A program made the position numbers and the translations under genes. This document shows positions 49,601-60,420 of a DNA stretch of 64,000 bases, piece by piece. Numbering within the stretch: the stretch's first letter is position 1; each line of letters begins with the position of its first letter. This DNA comes from Termitomyces sp. T153 (Eukaryota > Basidiomycota > Agaricomycetes > Agaricales > Lyophyllaceae). The notes beneath the pieces were generated by a model. The model was not told the origin of the DNA. It worked only from the letters and a program-made list of their open reading frames with translations, and did not search any database. The DNA lies in the NCBI GenBank assembly GCA_018296165.2, contig JACKQL020000018.1, forward strand, positions 558,001-622,000, in the 5' to 3' direction.

Positions 49601-50090
49601 CATTGCACAAGATCGAGATTAAGGATCTCAAGAGAGTAGGTGTTGACGAAAATAGATGGCGAGCCTGGATATTAGCCGTACAGCAAATCATATGGTCACA
49701 CGTACGTCTTGCGCTACTGCTGCCTTTCAATTTTCCAGTTCGATCTCACAATAAAATCAGAATGGGAGAATCGTTGATGGCCTTGGCTTGTTCAAAAAGA
49801 ACGTAACTTTGCATTTTGAAGGACAAGTAGAATGCGCTATATGTTATTCGTAAGTAGTTGAGCACGCTGTCAAGCGTTTTCCTCATGTTGGTTTTAGGAT
49901 TATTAGTGTCATGGATGGGACCTTGCCTCGAAAGCCCTGTAGGACTTGCAAAAATCGTTTCCATGCAGGATGCCTGTACAAGGTCCGGAGTCACTTGCCT
50001 TCTTTAGTTTTCTTGTCTCATCTGATTTTATAGTGGTTCAACACAAGTCATTCTTCGAGTTGCCCTTTGTGTCGATCAGATATATTCTGA
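43690..50090 (+). CDS. LTN1: listerin, RING E3 ubiquitin ligase of ribosome quality control
   Basis: Nineteen exons join in phase to 1,647 residues: 43690-44091, 44145-44664, 44716-45015, 45070-45320, 45383-45785, 45846-46189, 46254-46581, 46653-47022, 47085-47827, 47898-48277, 48328-48496, 48604-48650, 48699-48905, 48953-49009, 49060-49219, 49268-49701, 49761-49849, 49898-49982, 50034-50090. The basic N-terminus [20 protein letters not shown] is followed by HEAT-like helices for most of the length. The last 50 residues form a RING of C4HC3 type (CAIC...[12 protein letters not shown]...CPLC) and end CPLCRSDIF. Before it, [16 protein letters not shown] belongs to the RWD-like region. Listerin binds stalled 60S subunits and ubiquitinates nascent chains. 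The RING is split by two introns. Confidence 0.95.
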
Positions 50091-50764
50091 CATAAGTTAT
50101 ATATGTATACCTAGCAATACGGCGCATTTTCCATAATACATCTCAACGTTAACTCTTCTTCCGATGTGTGCGGAGAAGTGACATCAGGATCTCCTCATTC
50201 ACTTTGATCTCATTCATAATCATGAAGACACCCTTTAAACATACCAGTAGACGTGGGGCGTTGCATCTGACGAACGACATGTTGAATACTTGACTGACCC
50301 TACCGTTTGTACTATGCCATCCGGTTAACCCAATCGTAAGCCCAATTCCAATCTGCAAAGGACTCGGACAGGTAATTACAGCAAACATAAGGCTGTTTGA
50401 TAACATATCAGCCTTCCTCTGTTTATAGTTACCTTCATCTCTTCTCGCCATACCAGCTTCTCGGGCAGCTTTCAAAATTCAGATCAATGCAACCATCATT
50501 ACATCAGGGCCATCATCGACATCATCTTCGGCCCGCGTTCGTTCTCTCGAATTCTTGGCAAAACGATTGGGAAATCGGCACCATTCCACAAAAGCGACCC
50601 CAAAACACCCTCCAGGTAGTACGTGCTCCGCTTTTATTCGCTTTCAAGGAATGTTTTTGGCCAGAAGTTCGTTGTTACTGATGCATATGTGATGGCCGAA
50701 TGGACGTTCAGAATTGCCGATTACAAACGCCGAAGCACCACCGCCGCACTGGTCACCTTCTCTC
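50091..50764. other. between LTN1 and GT90 genes; possible small minus-strand gene
   Basis: A 108-codon minus-strand frame (50149-50475) and an open stretch to about 50600 (AKNSRERTRAEDDVDDGPDV) have donor/acceptor-like sites. No arrangement gave a protein I recognise or a phase-consistent set, so I do not call a CDS. Confidence 0.25.
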
Positions 50765-52951
50765 ATGGATGATGTCAGTTCAAACCGGAGGTCCCAGCTC
50801 AGGATCCGCACCAAAGGTCGAATGATATCCCATTCTAGAGGGTTCCGACGCCGACTTGTCGACCTCGTCGCTATCATTGCTCTCTGCCTTATCATACAAA
50901 GACTGTTCCATTTTGGATTGTTTCGTTTGAGCTTTGATTCTGCCAATGCGGACAATCGAAGGGAGGGATCCAAGTTGACAACCTGTGAACGCGTTGGAAG
51001 GCCTGATGACGAGACACCAATATCTGCTCACCACGTGTACTCCCCAAATGGACTGCTTCATGTAAATCCCGATGGCATTCATCCTGTTTTGGCGCTTATC
51101 AGACGCGCGGAAGACGAATGGGACAGAAAGTTAGATAGAGCCAGTCGAACACTTGAGGAAGCTGTGAGGGAGTATAAGAGGCGATATAGAAGGGATCCAC
51201 CGGCAGGTTTCGATGACTGGTGAGTAGTGTTACTTATCATTGTAGTAGAGTTTCCACGGGTCATCCAGGTGGGACTTTGCACAGGAGATGGAAGACCGTC
51301 TTCCAGACGAATATGACTCGATATCCAGAGAGCTCGAACCGTTCTGGGGTATGGATCCCGTAGACCTCGCCAAGATACAAGCTGAACTCGAAACGAGAGT
51401 CGATACGTTCACGATTTTAAAGACTTCGACAAATGACACAAATCTGGTCGCAACTTCATTCTCAGATCCTGAAAACTGGGAGCGAAACGATCTTCTTCGC
51501 GGTCTCAAAGAAACCCTTGATCTACTTGACCCTGTTGAACCTGCTCTACGGCCGTTCCGTGCAGTTTTCTCTCCTTACCCTGAACCACGCTTATTGTCTG
51601 ATTATAACGTCAAGAAAACATTCCTTGATGCAGCAGCTGCAGGAAAATGTAATGACTATCGGTTTCGTTGGCTAAATAATTCGCCTGACTTACATCATTC
51701 CTTTAGATGTCAACCTTACCAAGCTACCGAAAATCCACAATCTTGGATTCACGTCAGCCTGCCCTCCAGGGACACCTGGCAGATCAAAAAACTATACTAG
51801 TGATTTTACCTATCATCCTAATGTTCGCACAGAAAGGACATTCATCTATGACCATCGCTTGTCTATGGATCCTTGTCAGAATCCTCGCTTATTTGAATAC
51901 CATACTCATTATGTTTCTAAAAGTGAAGGGATATCATCTCAACCTAATCTAGTACCACAGTTCTCCTACAGTACTACCTCTCTTTATCACGACATACAGA
52001 CCCCATCGTTGTTCGGATTGACCCTTGGTCCTTCTCTCGAGGACGACCCTGAGTGGGAAGACAAAAAGGATGAGCGATTGCGATGGCGTGGGAGCAACAT
52101 AGGCATGGTCAACAGCGAGAAGACACGTTGGAGAGATGCGCATCATTCCCGTCTAATTTCATTAGCGACCGACCTTAATGGGACGGCCAATGTTTTGATT
52201 CCGGGGCGAGTAGAGGACGAAGGTTGGTGGAGGGTCGGTGGAGGGACAATGGTAAAGAAGTCACTGCTCAATCCTTCTATGCTTGATGTTGCGTTTGTGG
52301 GCGACCCAATGGGCTGTGATATCCAATTTTGCCGGTATATGGAGACTCAGTTTGAATGGAGGAAGAAACGTGAGCTTCAGGATACAGATGCGGGGAAATA
52401 TAAGTATATCCTTGATGCGAGTTTTCTTCTGCTGACCTCCCTAGATTCTATTGGCTGATGCTGGTCCCTGCTAGATAGATGCCAAAGGGCCCTCAACAGA
52501 ATTTAAGCGATTGATGTCTTCAAACTCTCTTGTATTCAAGGCAACAGCATACCCTGAATGGTGTGTATCACATGACATCTTATAGGATTCACCGACTGAA
52601 GGTCTTCGAGGTGGTTGGGTCGATCACAACCATGGGTTCATTACGTGCCCATTCAGGTTGATTATTCCGATCTCTACGACACGTTGTTATTCTTTCGTGG
52701 AGGACTGTATGGCGAGGACAATCATGATCACCTTGCAAAGCGGATAGCATATCAAGGCAAAGAATGGAGTAAGACATTTTGGAGGGAAGAAGACATGACC
52801 GTTTATCTTTTCCGGTTTGTCGGATTTGCTGGGTTCGATTGGCGATGAAATTCATATTCTCAAATTCATTCTCAGGCTTTTCCTTGAATATTCTCGAGTT
52901 ATGAGTTTGGATCGTGACTCAATGTCATATAGACTCGGAACACCAGATTAG
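50765..52951 (+). CDS. GT90 family CAP10-like glycosyltransferase
   Basis: Six exons join in phase: 50765-51219, 51269-51648, 51707-52416, 52475-52560, 52611-52814, 52876-52951, giving 636 residues. A basic N-terminus precedes one signal-anchor segment (about 31-52, LVDLVAIIALCLIIQRLFHF), so it is a type II Golgi-type membrane protein. The catalytic part carries family blocks: GFTSACPPGTPGR, KYKYILDIDA, LMSSNSLVFKATAYPEW, QPWVHYVPIQVDYSDLYD and AYQGKEWSKTFWREEDMTVY. CAP10-like proteins transfer xylose or related sugars to glycans; the acceptor here is unknown. Intron 3 (52417-52474) uses a GC donor (GCGAGT). Without intron 4 (52561-52610) the gene would look broken. Confidence 0.9.
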
Positions 52952-53591
52952 GAGCAAGAAGGGATGACAATAGGGACCGTCTTTCTATTCGAGTGTGTAG
53001 GATATCGCGGGCATTCCCTTTTCACCTTTGGCCACAATGGATCCTCGGGTCGAATGGGATCTCTTGCGTCATCGAACTGTATGATCTCTTCAGGTTGCTC
53101 ATAAATTCCTTAATATTCCGATCTTCGAATTATGACACCGACGTAGAGCGGTGGATCAGCTCCCCGAACCCGTGGATCCTGCCTGGCGAATATCCAGATT
53201 ATAATTTATCAATGAACGAATCGTTGATGTGATATGGGCGGTATGGGCGGTATTGGAGGGACTTTTTTGCTACGGATATGTCTTTGAACGATCTTTGTAG
53301 GAAAACCATCCAGACTCTTATGACAATTCTATACTTACATGGGTACTGGTCACGTAAATATTTACGAGAGGTTGACCAGCACACGACGTAGGGTTTTGAT
53401 ACTGACCCAGGGAGAAGTACATGACCGAATGTTGACTCAGATCCCGCCTGAGAGCAGGAGCGAAAGAGATACGGCGAGTCTACTTCTGACGGATATATGG
53501 TGACCAATATGGTGACCACCTCGACCGAAGCAACATAGTTCATGAGAACGACACTCTTTTGCATTGCACTTAAGTGGGCTACTTGTATTAT
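52952..53591. other. convergent intergenic region
   Basis: No supported exon. It lies between the ends of two convergent genes. A direct repeat GATATGGGCGG/TATGGGCGG is seen near 53230-53250. Confidence 0.4.
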
Positions 53592-54849
53592 TCAGAGCTC
53601 GGATTTCATGATCGCATCTGTCGTCTCTCGAATGGGCTCTCCATGTTCCTTCCAATTGGGCCGATAGATGTTGTAGCCCTCATTAACCTTGGCGTACAAA
53701 GTCCCGCCCATCCTCGCAACTGGCTTGAGCTTACCAGGGTCGACATTGCCTCTTTCGTCCAAGACATCCTTGCGGACATGAATATATTTGATTGTTCCGA
53801 GGATAAGAGTAGTGCCGGTCTCGCCTGTTTCAGGAATTGGGATGTCGATTGCTTGGAGCAACTTTTGCACACGTTCGTCAGTACTAGACATTTAAACTTG
53901 AGTCTCAAAAAAGTAAGCCTCATACCTCGCACTCCATGCTAAAAGCACTTTCTCTGACGCGAGGAGCTTTGACGTGAATCTGTGTACAATGATGTGAGAT
54001 CAATCAAGAGATTTAAAAGAGATTGTACACTGGGTTCCTTCGTTAGACCGCTGACGGGCCATTCATCAAAGTCCTCTGGGGCATTCACGGAAGCAATGTT
54101 TGACTGTGCAACCCATGGTTCGCTGATGATGTTCACGGTGAATCCTTTCGTAGCCTTGATGTTCCTCGCAGAATCCTTCAGGCGCGTAGGGTTCTTCAGT
54201 GTATTTATGGAAACTGATAGCACAGGTGGACTAGAAGAGACCTGACGAGCAAATTGACAATCACGGTGTGAATTCAGTTTCCTCGACTGTACAAACTAGA
54301 TCATGCGTACCTGGTTGAACCAGCTGGAATCAACAGTACAAGTTATCAAGGATGCTTTTCATGCAAATTGATGTTTCCCTACCTATACGGCGCAAGATTC
54401 GTTATTCCGTCTTCTGAAATCGTGGAGACGAACGCAACAGGTCTCGGAACTATCCCGCTCAAGAGAAGGCCGTAAAGTTTGCTGTCGACTATAATAAGTT
54501 CTGCACTTCAACTACATAAGAAGGATGATACAAACCGAGGATCTTCGACCTTCGAAGTATCAACCGTCTTCCATCCTGCTTCTTTACCGTTCAACCACTC
54601 TCGTCCTTGCGGGGTAGCGCCAACCTTTTCGCCATAGGTCCAGGATGGATTCGGAGCGTCAGTGATCTTAAAGCCCCCAGGAGTCATCTTGTATGAAACT
54701 GAACGCAACGTGGAATAGTGCCCGTGAGGTCTAATATGGAGAACGGAGTGCTTGTAAGCTGGTGAAGTCGAGTAAATGGCCCGCTGCACTCGGACATGTT
54801 GATTGGTGATCCTTGTACATGTGGTGATACGAGATGATATAGATATCAT
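53592..54849 (-). CDS. flavin-reductase-like FMN-binding protein
   Basis: Six exons join in phase: 54849-54536, 54481-54383, 54323-54311, 54241-54029, 53979-53926, 53861-53592, coding 320 residues. Family blocks are KLYGLLLSGIVPRPVAFVST, ISEDGITNLAPYSWFNQ, PPVLSVSIN, DSARNIKATKGFTVNIIS, ESAFSMECE, LILGTIKYIHVRKDVL and PVARMGGTLYAKV. This is the split-barrel fold that binds FMN and reduces it or a quinone-like substrate. The first 54 residues are basic and Ser/Thr/Tyr-rich and might be a mitochondrial presequence; a second Met (54687, MTPGGFKITD) could be the real start. Exon 3 is only 13 bp. Confidence 0.9.
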
Positions 54850-55172
54850 ATTGATCTGTATCTTCGGACGCTATCGATCAGTGTGGGCTGGCTAGCACAT
54901 GAGTTCTTGCCAGCAGCAATCTTTTGGCGCGCTCCCACATTGATTCCATATCTTTCCCACCAAGCATCAACTTCTAAGCTTCCAATTTTAGAGGGCATGA
55001 CCGCGCACAGCGCATCATGATTGATTCCTCAGATCCTCAACACTCAACATAAACCGACGGCGCTGCTCTACCTAATTGAGATACATCGCATGCGAGATTC
55101 GCGAGGCGCTTGGACAATACGCATTTCATTCTGTGTACGACAGTGACTGCATAGCTCCAGGTTAAACCAATT
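54850..55172. other. spacer between two minus-strand genes
   Basis: Promoter of the flavin-reductase-like gene is expected here; no clear box seen. Confidence 0.4.
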
Positions 55173-56381
55173 CTAGATACTGATACCACGGTAAGTCCTA
55201 ATTTGCGCTTTCAGCCGTGTTTGCTGTCCAGGAGTGAAGCCAGTCATGCACGAGTCATCGGTGTAGTCCATGAAGTTTTCTAGCAATACATTTTCATATG
55301 GAATTTAGGACTGAAGATGAATGAGGGATCAAAAGACACTTACGAACTGGATCAGGGTCGCCACCTAGACATGTATTACGACCAATCGGACAACCACTCG
55401 CCGGGGATGCTTCAGCAGGGGTATCATCTACGGAGTCTCCAGAACCATCGCAACCACCCTTACAAAATCAATCGTCTCAGTCTCGGCTCCAAACCCTTAC
55501 TGTGACATGAATTTTATTTACCTGGAACGTGTGATAAAGTCCGACCCAATGCCCTACTTCGTGAGTTAGTGTCCGGCCGAGGTTGAAGGGAGCGGCAGTG
55601 CCGTTGGGGAGGGAGCTGTAGCGTATTACAACACCGTCATCCTTCGGATTAGATTTGTAGTCAGCTGGGAAGGTAGAATATCCGAGGAGTCCTTGTGCTT
55701 CAACGTTCTTCACAAATCTTGGGAAACTAGTTCAGAAAGGATGGACAAGAATGGCATCAGTACCTTTACCCAACGGTGTAAACGTTTAGAATAGATTCAT
55801 TGCCATATCTAAATACGGATTTTAGCGCAGAATTTTCGGGGCTTTGTATTTAGGTCAACATTCAGGTATCTAGCTGTGAGAACGCCACTCACCTATCTGG
55901 CGCAACACTGTCAAACCACTCCTGGCTTTGAATGCGTGTAGTATTCACAAGATTCCATTTGACACCCGACTCTGCATAGTCCATGTTCAATACATCTAGC
56001 TGAGCTTGGATTTGAGAATCCCTGTAAAGGGGAGTTTAAGGTAATTCGATAGTAGACTGTCATGGAGTTTGCAGCTCACGGGACAAATCCACCTTCCAAC
56101 GTTTGGTTAGCGTAAACGACGTGGAAATGAACATCAATAGTGGCTGTTGCATTCGGGTCGCTAGGAGGAAGTCGATTACTTTGGAATTTGCGCTCTGCGG
56201 CTGCGATTTTTTCAGCAGAAATGTGTACACCACACGATCTACATTCACGTGCGAATAATTAATGGCTGATGACAGAGAGGCACGATTTTGCACACCTCGA
56301 GAGACGCGGAGCCCGCTTGTACGGTGCACCAAGGCACGCAGACGACCCGAGAAGGAGAGTAATGAGGAGTGAAGCCATCAT
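55173..56381 (-). CDS. secreted M43 (pappalysin-type) metalloprotease
   Basis: Seven exons join in phase: 56381-56296, 56238-56080, 56021-55893, 55808-55770, 55717-55522, 55458-55344, 55279-55173, giving 276 residues. A signal peptide ([18 protein letters not shown]) starts the protein. The zinc site [11 protein letters not shown] at about 190-200 is the HEXXHXXGXXH of metzincins, and [11 protein letters not shown] contains the Met-turn. The upstream [20 protein letters not shown] and [10 protein letters not shown] are typical of fungal M43B enzymes. These are small secreted proteases that degrade extracellular protein. A neighbouring Met at 56378 could be used instead. Confidence 0.93.
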
Positions 56382-57451
56382 AACTGTAACTTGGCCAGCA
56401 AGTTCAGATCATAAAAAGTCGTAGAGGCGGTGAGAAGGAAAGGCTTCTGGCTCGCCACGGAGCCTCCCAGGTTCATTTTGTACTTTCGGCGATGCATGGA
56501 TCAAGATCATCTCGTCGCTACGCGACGTGTTTATGCAATGTTATTGATACCGGTACATATGTAGTTTTCAGCCTTTGAAAGCTTTAAGGACGATTTGTTG
56601 AACGTCGAAAGAGTGCACGAGACCACGAGAGTTGGAGAAAGAACCGTGGAACAAGCCAACGCTGTAATCGAAATTTGATGAATTTGTCGGAAGGGGTGGT
56701 CATGTTTAAGGAGTGACTAGACTGAAACAAGGCGATAGAACTTTTGACATCGTGCTCGCGTTCGTATTGACGGTCGTGCTCTAAACTCAAAATACAATGA
56801 TTCTGCTTGGGCCTTGAAGTTGAAAAGACAACTCACTAGCATGAAAGAGCACTAGCGCATGGCTTAAGATTGCACGTTTCATGCCCGTGCCTTTTGCCTC
56901 TTCTTTGATCTTTATATCATTCTGCGAGTCCTAGAGCCTAGAGGGACAAAGCAGGCTATCATGCTAAGTAACAAATGCATCCACAGATATACATGCATCT
57001 CAGCAACTAGCCAAGCAAACTGAATTACTGTTTCTGTTCCGAGAGTCAATTGCAAGTGATGTCACGTGATATCCATTCTGTCGGAGCTACTGATTTCCGG
57101 TCGGCAAATGGGGCCGGCACTGGAATTTTCACACCAATACCATTTTACACATTTTACAGAGATAGAGAGAAGGGAAATACTATATAATATAGCTATCATA
57201 GACGAAATAATGAGCCAGAGACGTTCAGCACAAAAGCCCCGGGCCCGAGGGCTTTTACAAGGCTTCAAGCAGTGAAGCCGAGCCCTCCTTTGAAAGCCCG
57301 ACAACGAGGTCCGGCTCGTCCCGGCTCAAATCCGGCCCAGGGCTCGCGAGCCCGGCCTTGCAAATCACTTATACAAACATGATTAAAGTGACAACCATTT
57401 CAATAATGCAGTTTCCAACCTTGATGACTTGATCTGCTCCCTACTCGTGCA
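56382..57451. other. intergenic with a GC-rich repeated motif
   Basis: 57236-57360 is a dense run of GAGCCCGG / CCGGCTC / GGCCCGG words in both orientations within otherwise AT-rich DNA. A minus-strand frame 56584-56790 has no recognisable domain. No tRNA fold was found. Confidence 0.45.
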
Positions 57452-58297
57452 TCTAATCAACAATCCCTCTATAAAACCTCGTTGGAAGAGTCCGACCCAG
57501 CTCTTTGGTCACTAGACGACGTTGAGGCCCTCGTGACGCCTGTCAGACCCCGTCCCTCACCGAAAGGACATGTTTCAGTCTTCCCTGACCGTCGGCCAAT
57601 AGAGCGTTGTACGAAAAGCTCCGGATAATGAACCTTCAAACACAGAGAACATGATATACTATCGTACACGTATGACCTGATCGAGTTAGTCATGCGCCGC
57701 ATCGGCGATGACAGAAAAATCTCTGTCAATAACACGGGCTCTCACGTGCTGGAGGTCAATGGCGAACGCTCAGTCTTCCATTTATCCTGGGATGCAGTGT
57801 CAAGGGGATTCCTATGTTTCATTTCAATCGACAGTTTTGCGCGGTATGAAGAGCGCCGTCAGCTGATTCCGGATTTGGAGCATGTCCCTCAGGATGAAGA
57901 TTCTACGGGTGCGTTCGATGTTGCTTCTCTAATTGCGCAGGTTGGGAATCAGAAGGAGTGGTCTGGTGGATCAGATGGAACCTACAAAGTATACAGACCT
58001 CTATCTCGATTTTGATCATTACATTGACCTGAGTTTTCTTTTCTTCAGGCTCATGTTGTATACGCCATCTCCACTTACTAGAAATTGGTCTTGTTGACAG
58101 GCTGAGTTCCATACAGTACTGTCACCGCTCTCGAGGAAGGTCATGAAAAACTCGAGCCCATCACCCTTAGTCGTGAAGTCATCGAAATTCCTTCCAATCC
58201 CGACTGCGAGTGGAACGACATTGTTCTCTTCCAGATCATTACGGGCGTGATCGATGAAGGCACCAAACTTTCAGCTATGAACCCGAAAGAGTTATAA
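57452..58297 (+). CDS. unrecognised protein, ends uncertain
   Basis: Exon 57452(?)-57608 gives ESDPALWSLDDVEALVTP and KGHVSVFPDRRPIER. It joins in phase to 57690-57988, which reads FMRRIGDDRKISVNNTGSHV, HLSWDAVSRGFLCFISIDSF, and an acidic PDLEHVPQDEDSTGAFDVAS. A third block, about 58115-58297, reads TALEEGHEKLEPITLSREVI and WNDIVLFQIITGVIDEGTKL, with a stop at 58297. The second and third blocks could not be joined in phase, and no start codon precedes the first. It is either a gene with a missed exon or a decaying one. No family recognised. Confidence 0.4.
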
Positions 58298-58944
58298 CAG
58301 ACTTTCAACCTACTGTCATCTTTTCCTGAAGTATCTATCGCTTTGCTACATCACGTATTCGATGTTATGTTGAGCCAGATTTCAGTCATCTGCAATTCCT
58401 ATCTTCCATTCAAAGTTATGGATAATAACGAAAGTCCAGAACTTGGACATACGATTTAAACGTAGTTGAGATGTGAGCTCAAGCAAAACAATTGTGAACA
58501 AATCCAGACCGCAAATGCCCAGATACAAAATTCGATTTATGTTAACATTTAGTACAGAGATTGAAGTTCTCTTTCGACTCAGCAGACTGATCTCCCGGGT
58601 GACGAGTTTCTCTAGAGGCTGACATTGAAATCGTAGAGGCTGAAGCGGTTGGATTAGAGACCATGAGAAGAGAGGAGGCGCAGCCTGAATCAAGTGGATA
58701 AGATGTATCATAGCAACTAGTAAGATCTAAAAGGAACCGGGCGGAGGAAGCCCTTCGGAATCAACCCCGTCGTTAATAATCTAAGAGGCAATGGCTGAAG
58801 TTGTTCTGTTGTCTACAATTTGTAAGGAAAAATCATATTGATGTTTAGCCATCGGAAGATTCTGAAGCAGTCCAAGTATACTGAGCCGCCACGCTTAGTA
58901 GCTGTTTATATTAATACTGAGTCAACGATCAAAACAGAGGGAAA
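58298..58944. other. convergent intergenic region, no gene seen
   Basis: Open frames are short, AT-rich and unlike coding sequence. Confidence 0.45.
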
Positions 58945-59930
58945 CTAAGGTAGACATGGAAAATCATCGTTGCTGTGGATAGTTCCAGAGGGATGCACGT
59001 TCGCTGGAGGCCATTGTCCTTGCGCAGCAATAGTACGTTTTCTCGAGCGGCCGTCAAAGCGAGCTGTAGACAAAACTTCTGATCCCTCTCGAAGCTCCGC
59101 CGCATCTTTGATCAAGTCATCATATGGCCGGACAACAAATGGAGTCGAACGGGTCGGGTTGACATTTGTGATACCTGGCGTGACGACGGTCCCTTTGATA
59201 TTCCTTTTGCCAGTGATTTTGTTCAAGTAGTTCAACCGATTTTCAGGTTCATATGAACGAGGAACGGCTGGTGTAAGATTCGATAGCACGCATATCACTG
59301 GAAAGGCCCGTTGGGGAGGAACAGCGTTAGAAGAGTGGTTTAAGCTGATACTATTCTGTAATATATTCAAAAACGTCACTATGATGAGCTTGGGTTAAAT
59401 ATCGAGAGCATTGCCATTACCTTCGCCGTCAGATATAAGTCCCTCGCTGTGAGTTTGAGTGAATCTCTGTAGTTCATGGCGCTCTCGATGCCCTTGTTGC
59501 TATCTGTGATGTATGGCTAGTTCGCGTCTGAGAAATATTGAATGGAAACTAGTTGTGGTGGGGTAACATGGCATTATGTTTTCAATTATATACACCTTAG
59601 CAGATAGTTATGACACACAAAGTTTCAGAAAAAACATCGTAGTTGACAAAACCCAGTACGTACAATAGCGGGTTGATCGATAGTTGAGTCTGATGGAAGT
59701 GTGAAAAGAAAAAAAACCAACATGATTACACTCGCATCCGCTCTGGCAATCAACGCATGAGGGCGACCGTTCTTGTTAAAGGACGAAACAAATGTAACAC
59801 AGAACGACACGGGCTGAAACACAAACAAAAGAAGTATCAACGGAGACAAGTACGTATAGATACTCCTTGCACTCGCAACAATAAAGCTAATCATTTGAAG
59901 TCTGTCGCCAAGGGGATGCAAGTGCATAGC
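58945..59930 (-). CDS. unrecognised multi-exon protein, 5' end uncertain
   Basis: The last two exons, 59516-59421 and 59388-58945, join in phase across a very short 32-bp intron. They give PYITDSNKGIESAMNYRDSL, ARDLYLTAK, LIIVTFLNILQNSISLNHSS and PVICVLSNLTPAVPRSYEPE, then a basic, Pro/Asn-rich tail ending DDFPCLP. Upstream frames (59625-59927) hold SSFNKNGRPHALIARADA and a STIDQPAI block that can be spliced to it, but the first exons are unresolved. No domain recognised. The 32-bp intron may instead be a frameshift. Confidence 0.4.
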
Positions 59931-60420
59931 GAATCTAGGCAGTGTGGCCGCAGATTGTATTGAAGGATTTTCAACAGGTGAGTAGTCGTCAGGTGGCGTG
60001 ACGAGTAACCGTCGCCATTTTCAATGCTCTTTGACAGACACGGGGCAGATGTTCACTTTCGGAAATACCCTGTTCAAGGGACTGGTCAAGAGGTCGACAT
60101 AGTAACCAGTTTGCTAATAACTTAAGAGACTACATTGGGTATATCCGTTCCTTGGGACAAAATGCTTTGCTGATATCTGCAAAGGAAATTTCGAGGATGA
60201 TAAAAGCTCAGGCTGAACCTTTTAACAAACTGCCTCGAGCAGCTTCCTAACAACCTTGACGTTTCGCACAAAGATCACATGTTGTTTTCTTAAAGACACC
60301 GAAAGATGTCAACGAAAGATACCCAATAGTGAAATATTCCATAACCCTAATCGCAATAGTTATAGTCAGAGATTGAAAGAGGTGTCCCAACTTCGATGAA
60401 GATTGACAAGAGATGTATAA

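Noticed and set aside
50149..50475. 108-codon minus-strand gene after LTN1
   Set aside because: No recognisable product and no consistent exon chain; left as a possibility only.
52417..52620. GT90 gene as broken near its conserved PEW...QPW segment
   Set aside because: A GC-AG intron (52417-52474) and a 50-bp intron (52561-52610) restore the conserved sequence and the phase.
57236..57360. tRNA or other structured RNA gene
   Set aside because: No cloverleaf or A/B box pattern could be found by eye.
58970..59230. Plus-strand ORF over the minus-strand gene at 58945-59388
   Set aside because: Shadow frame; the minus-strand reading has better exon structure and composition.
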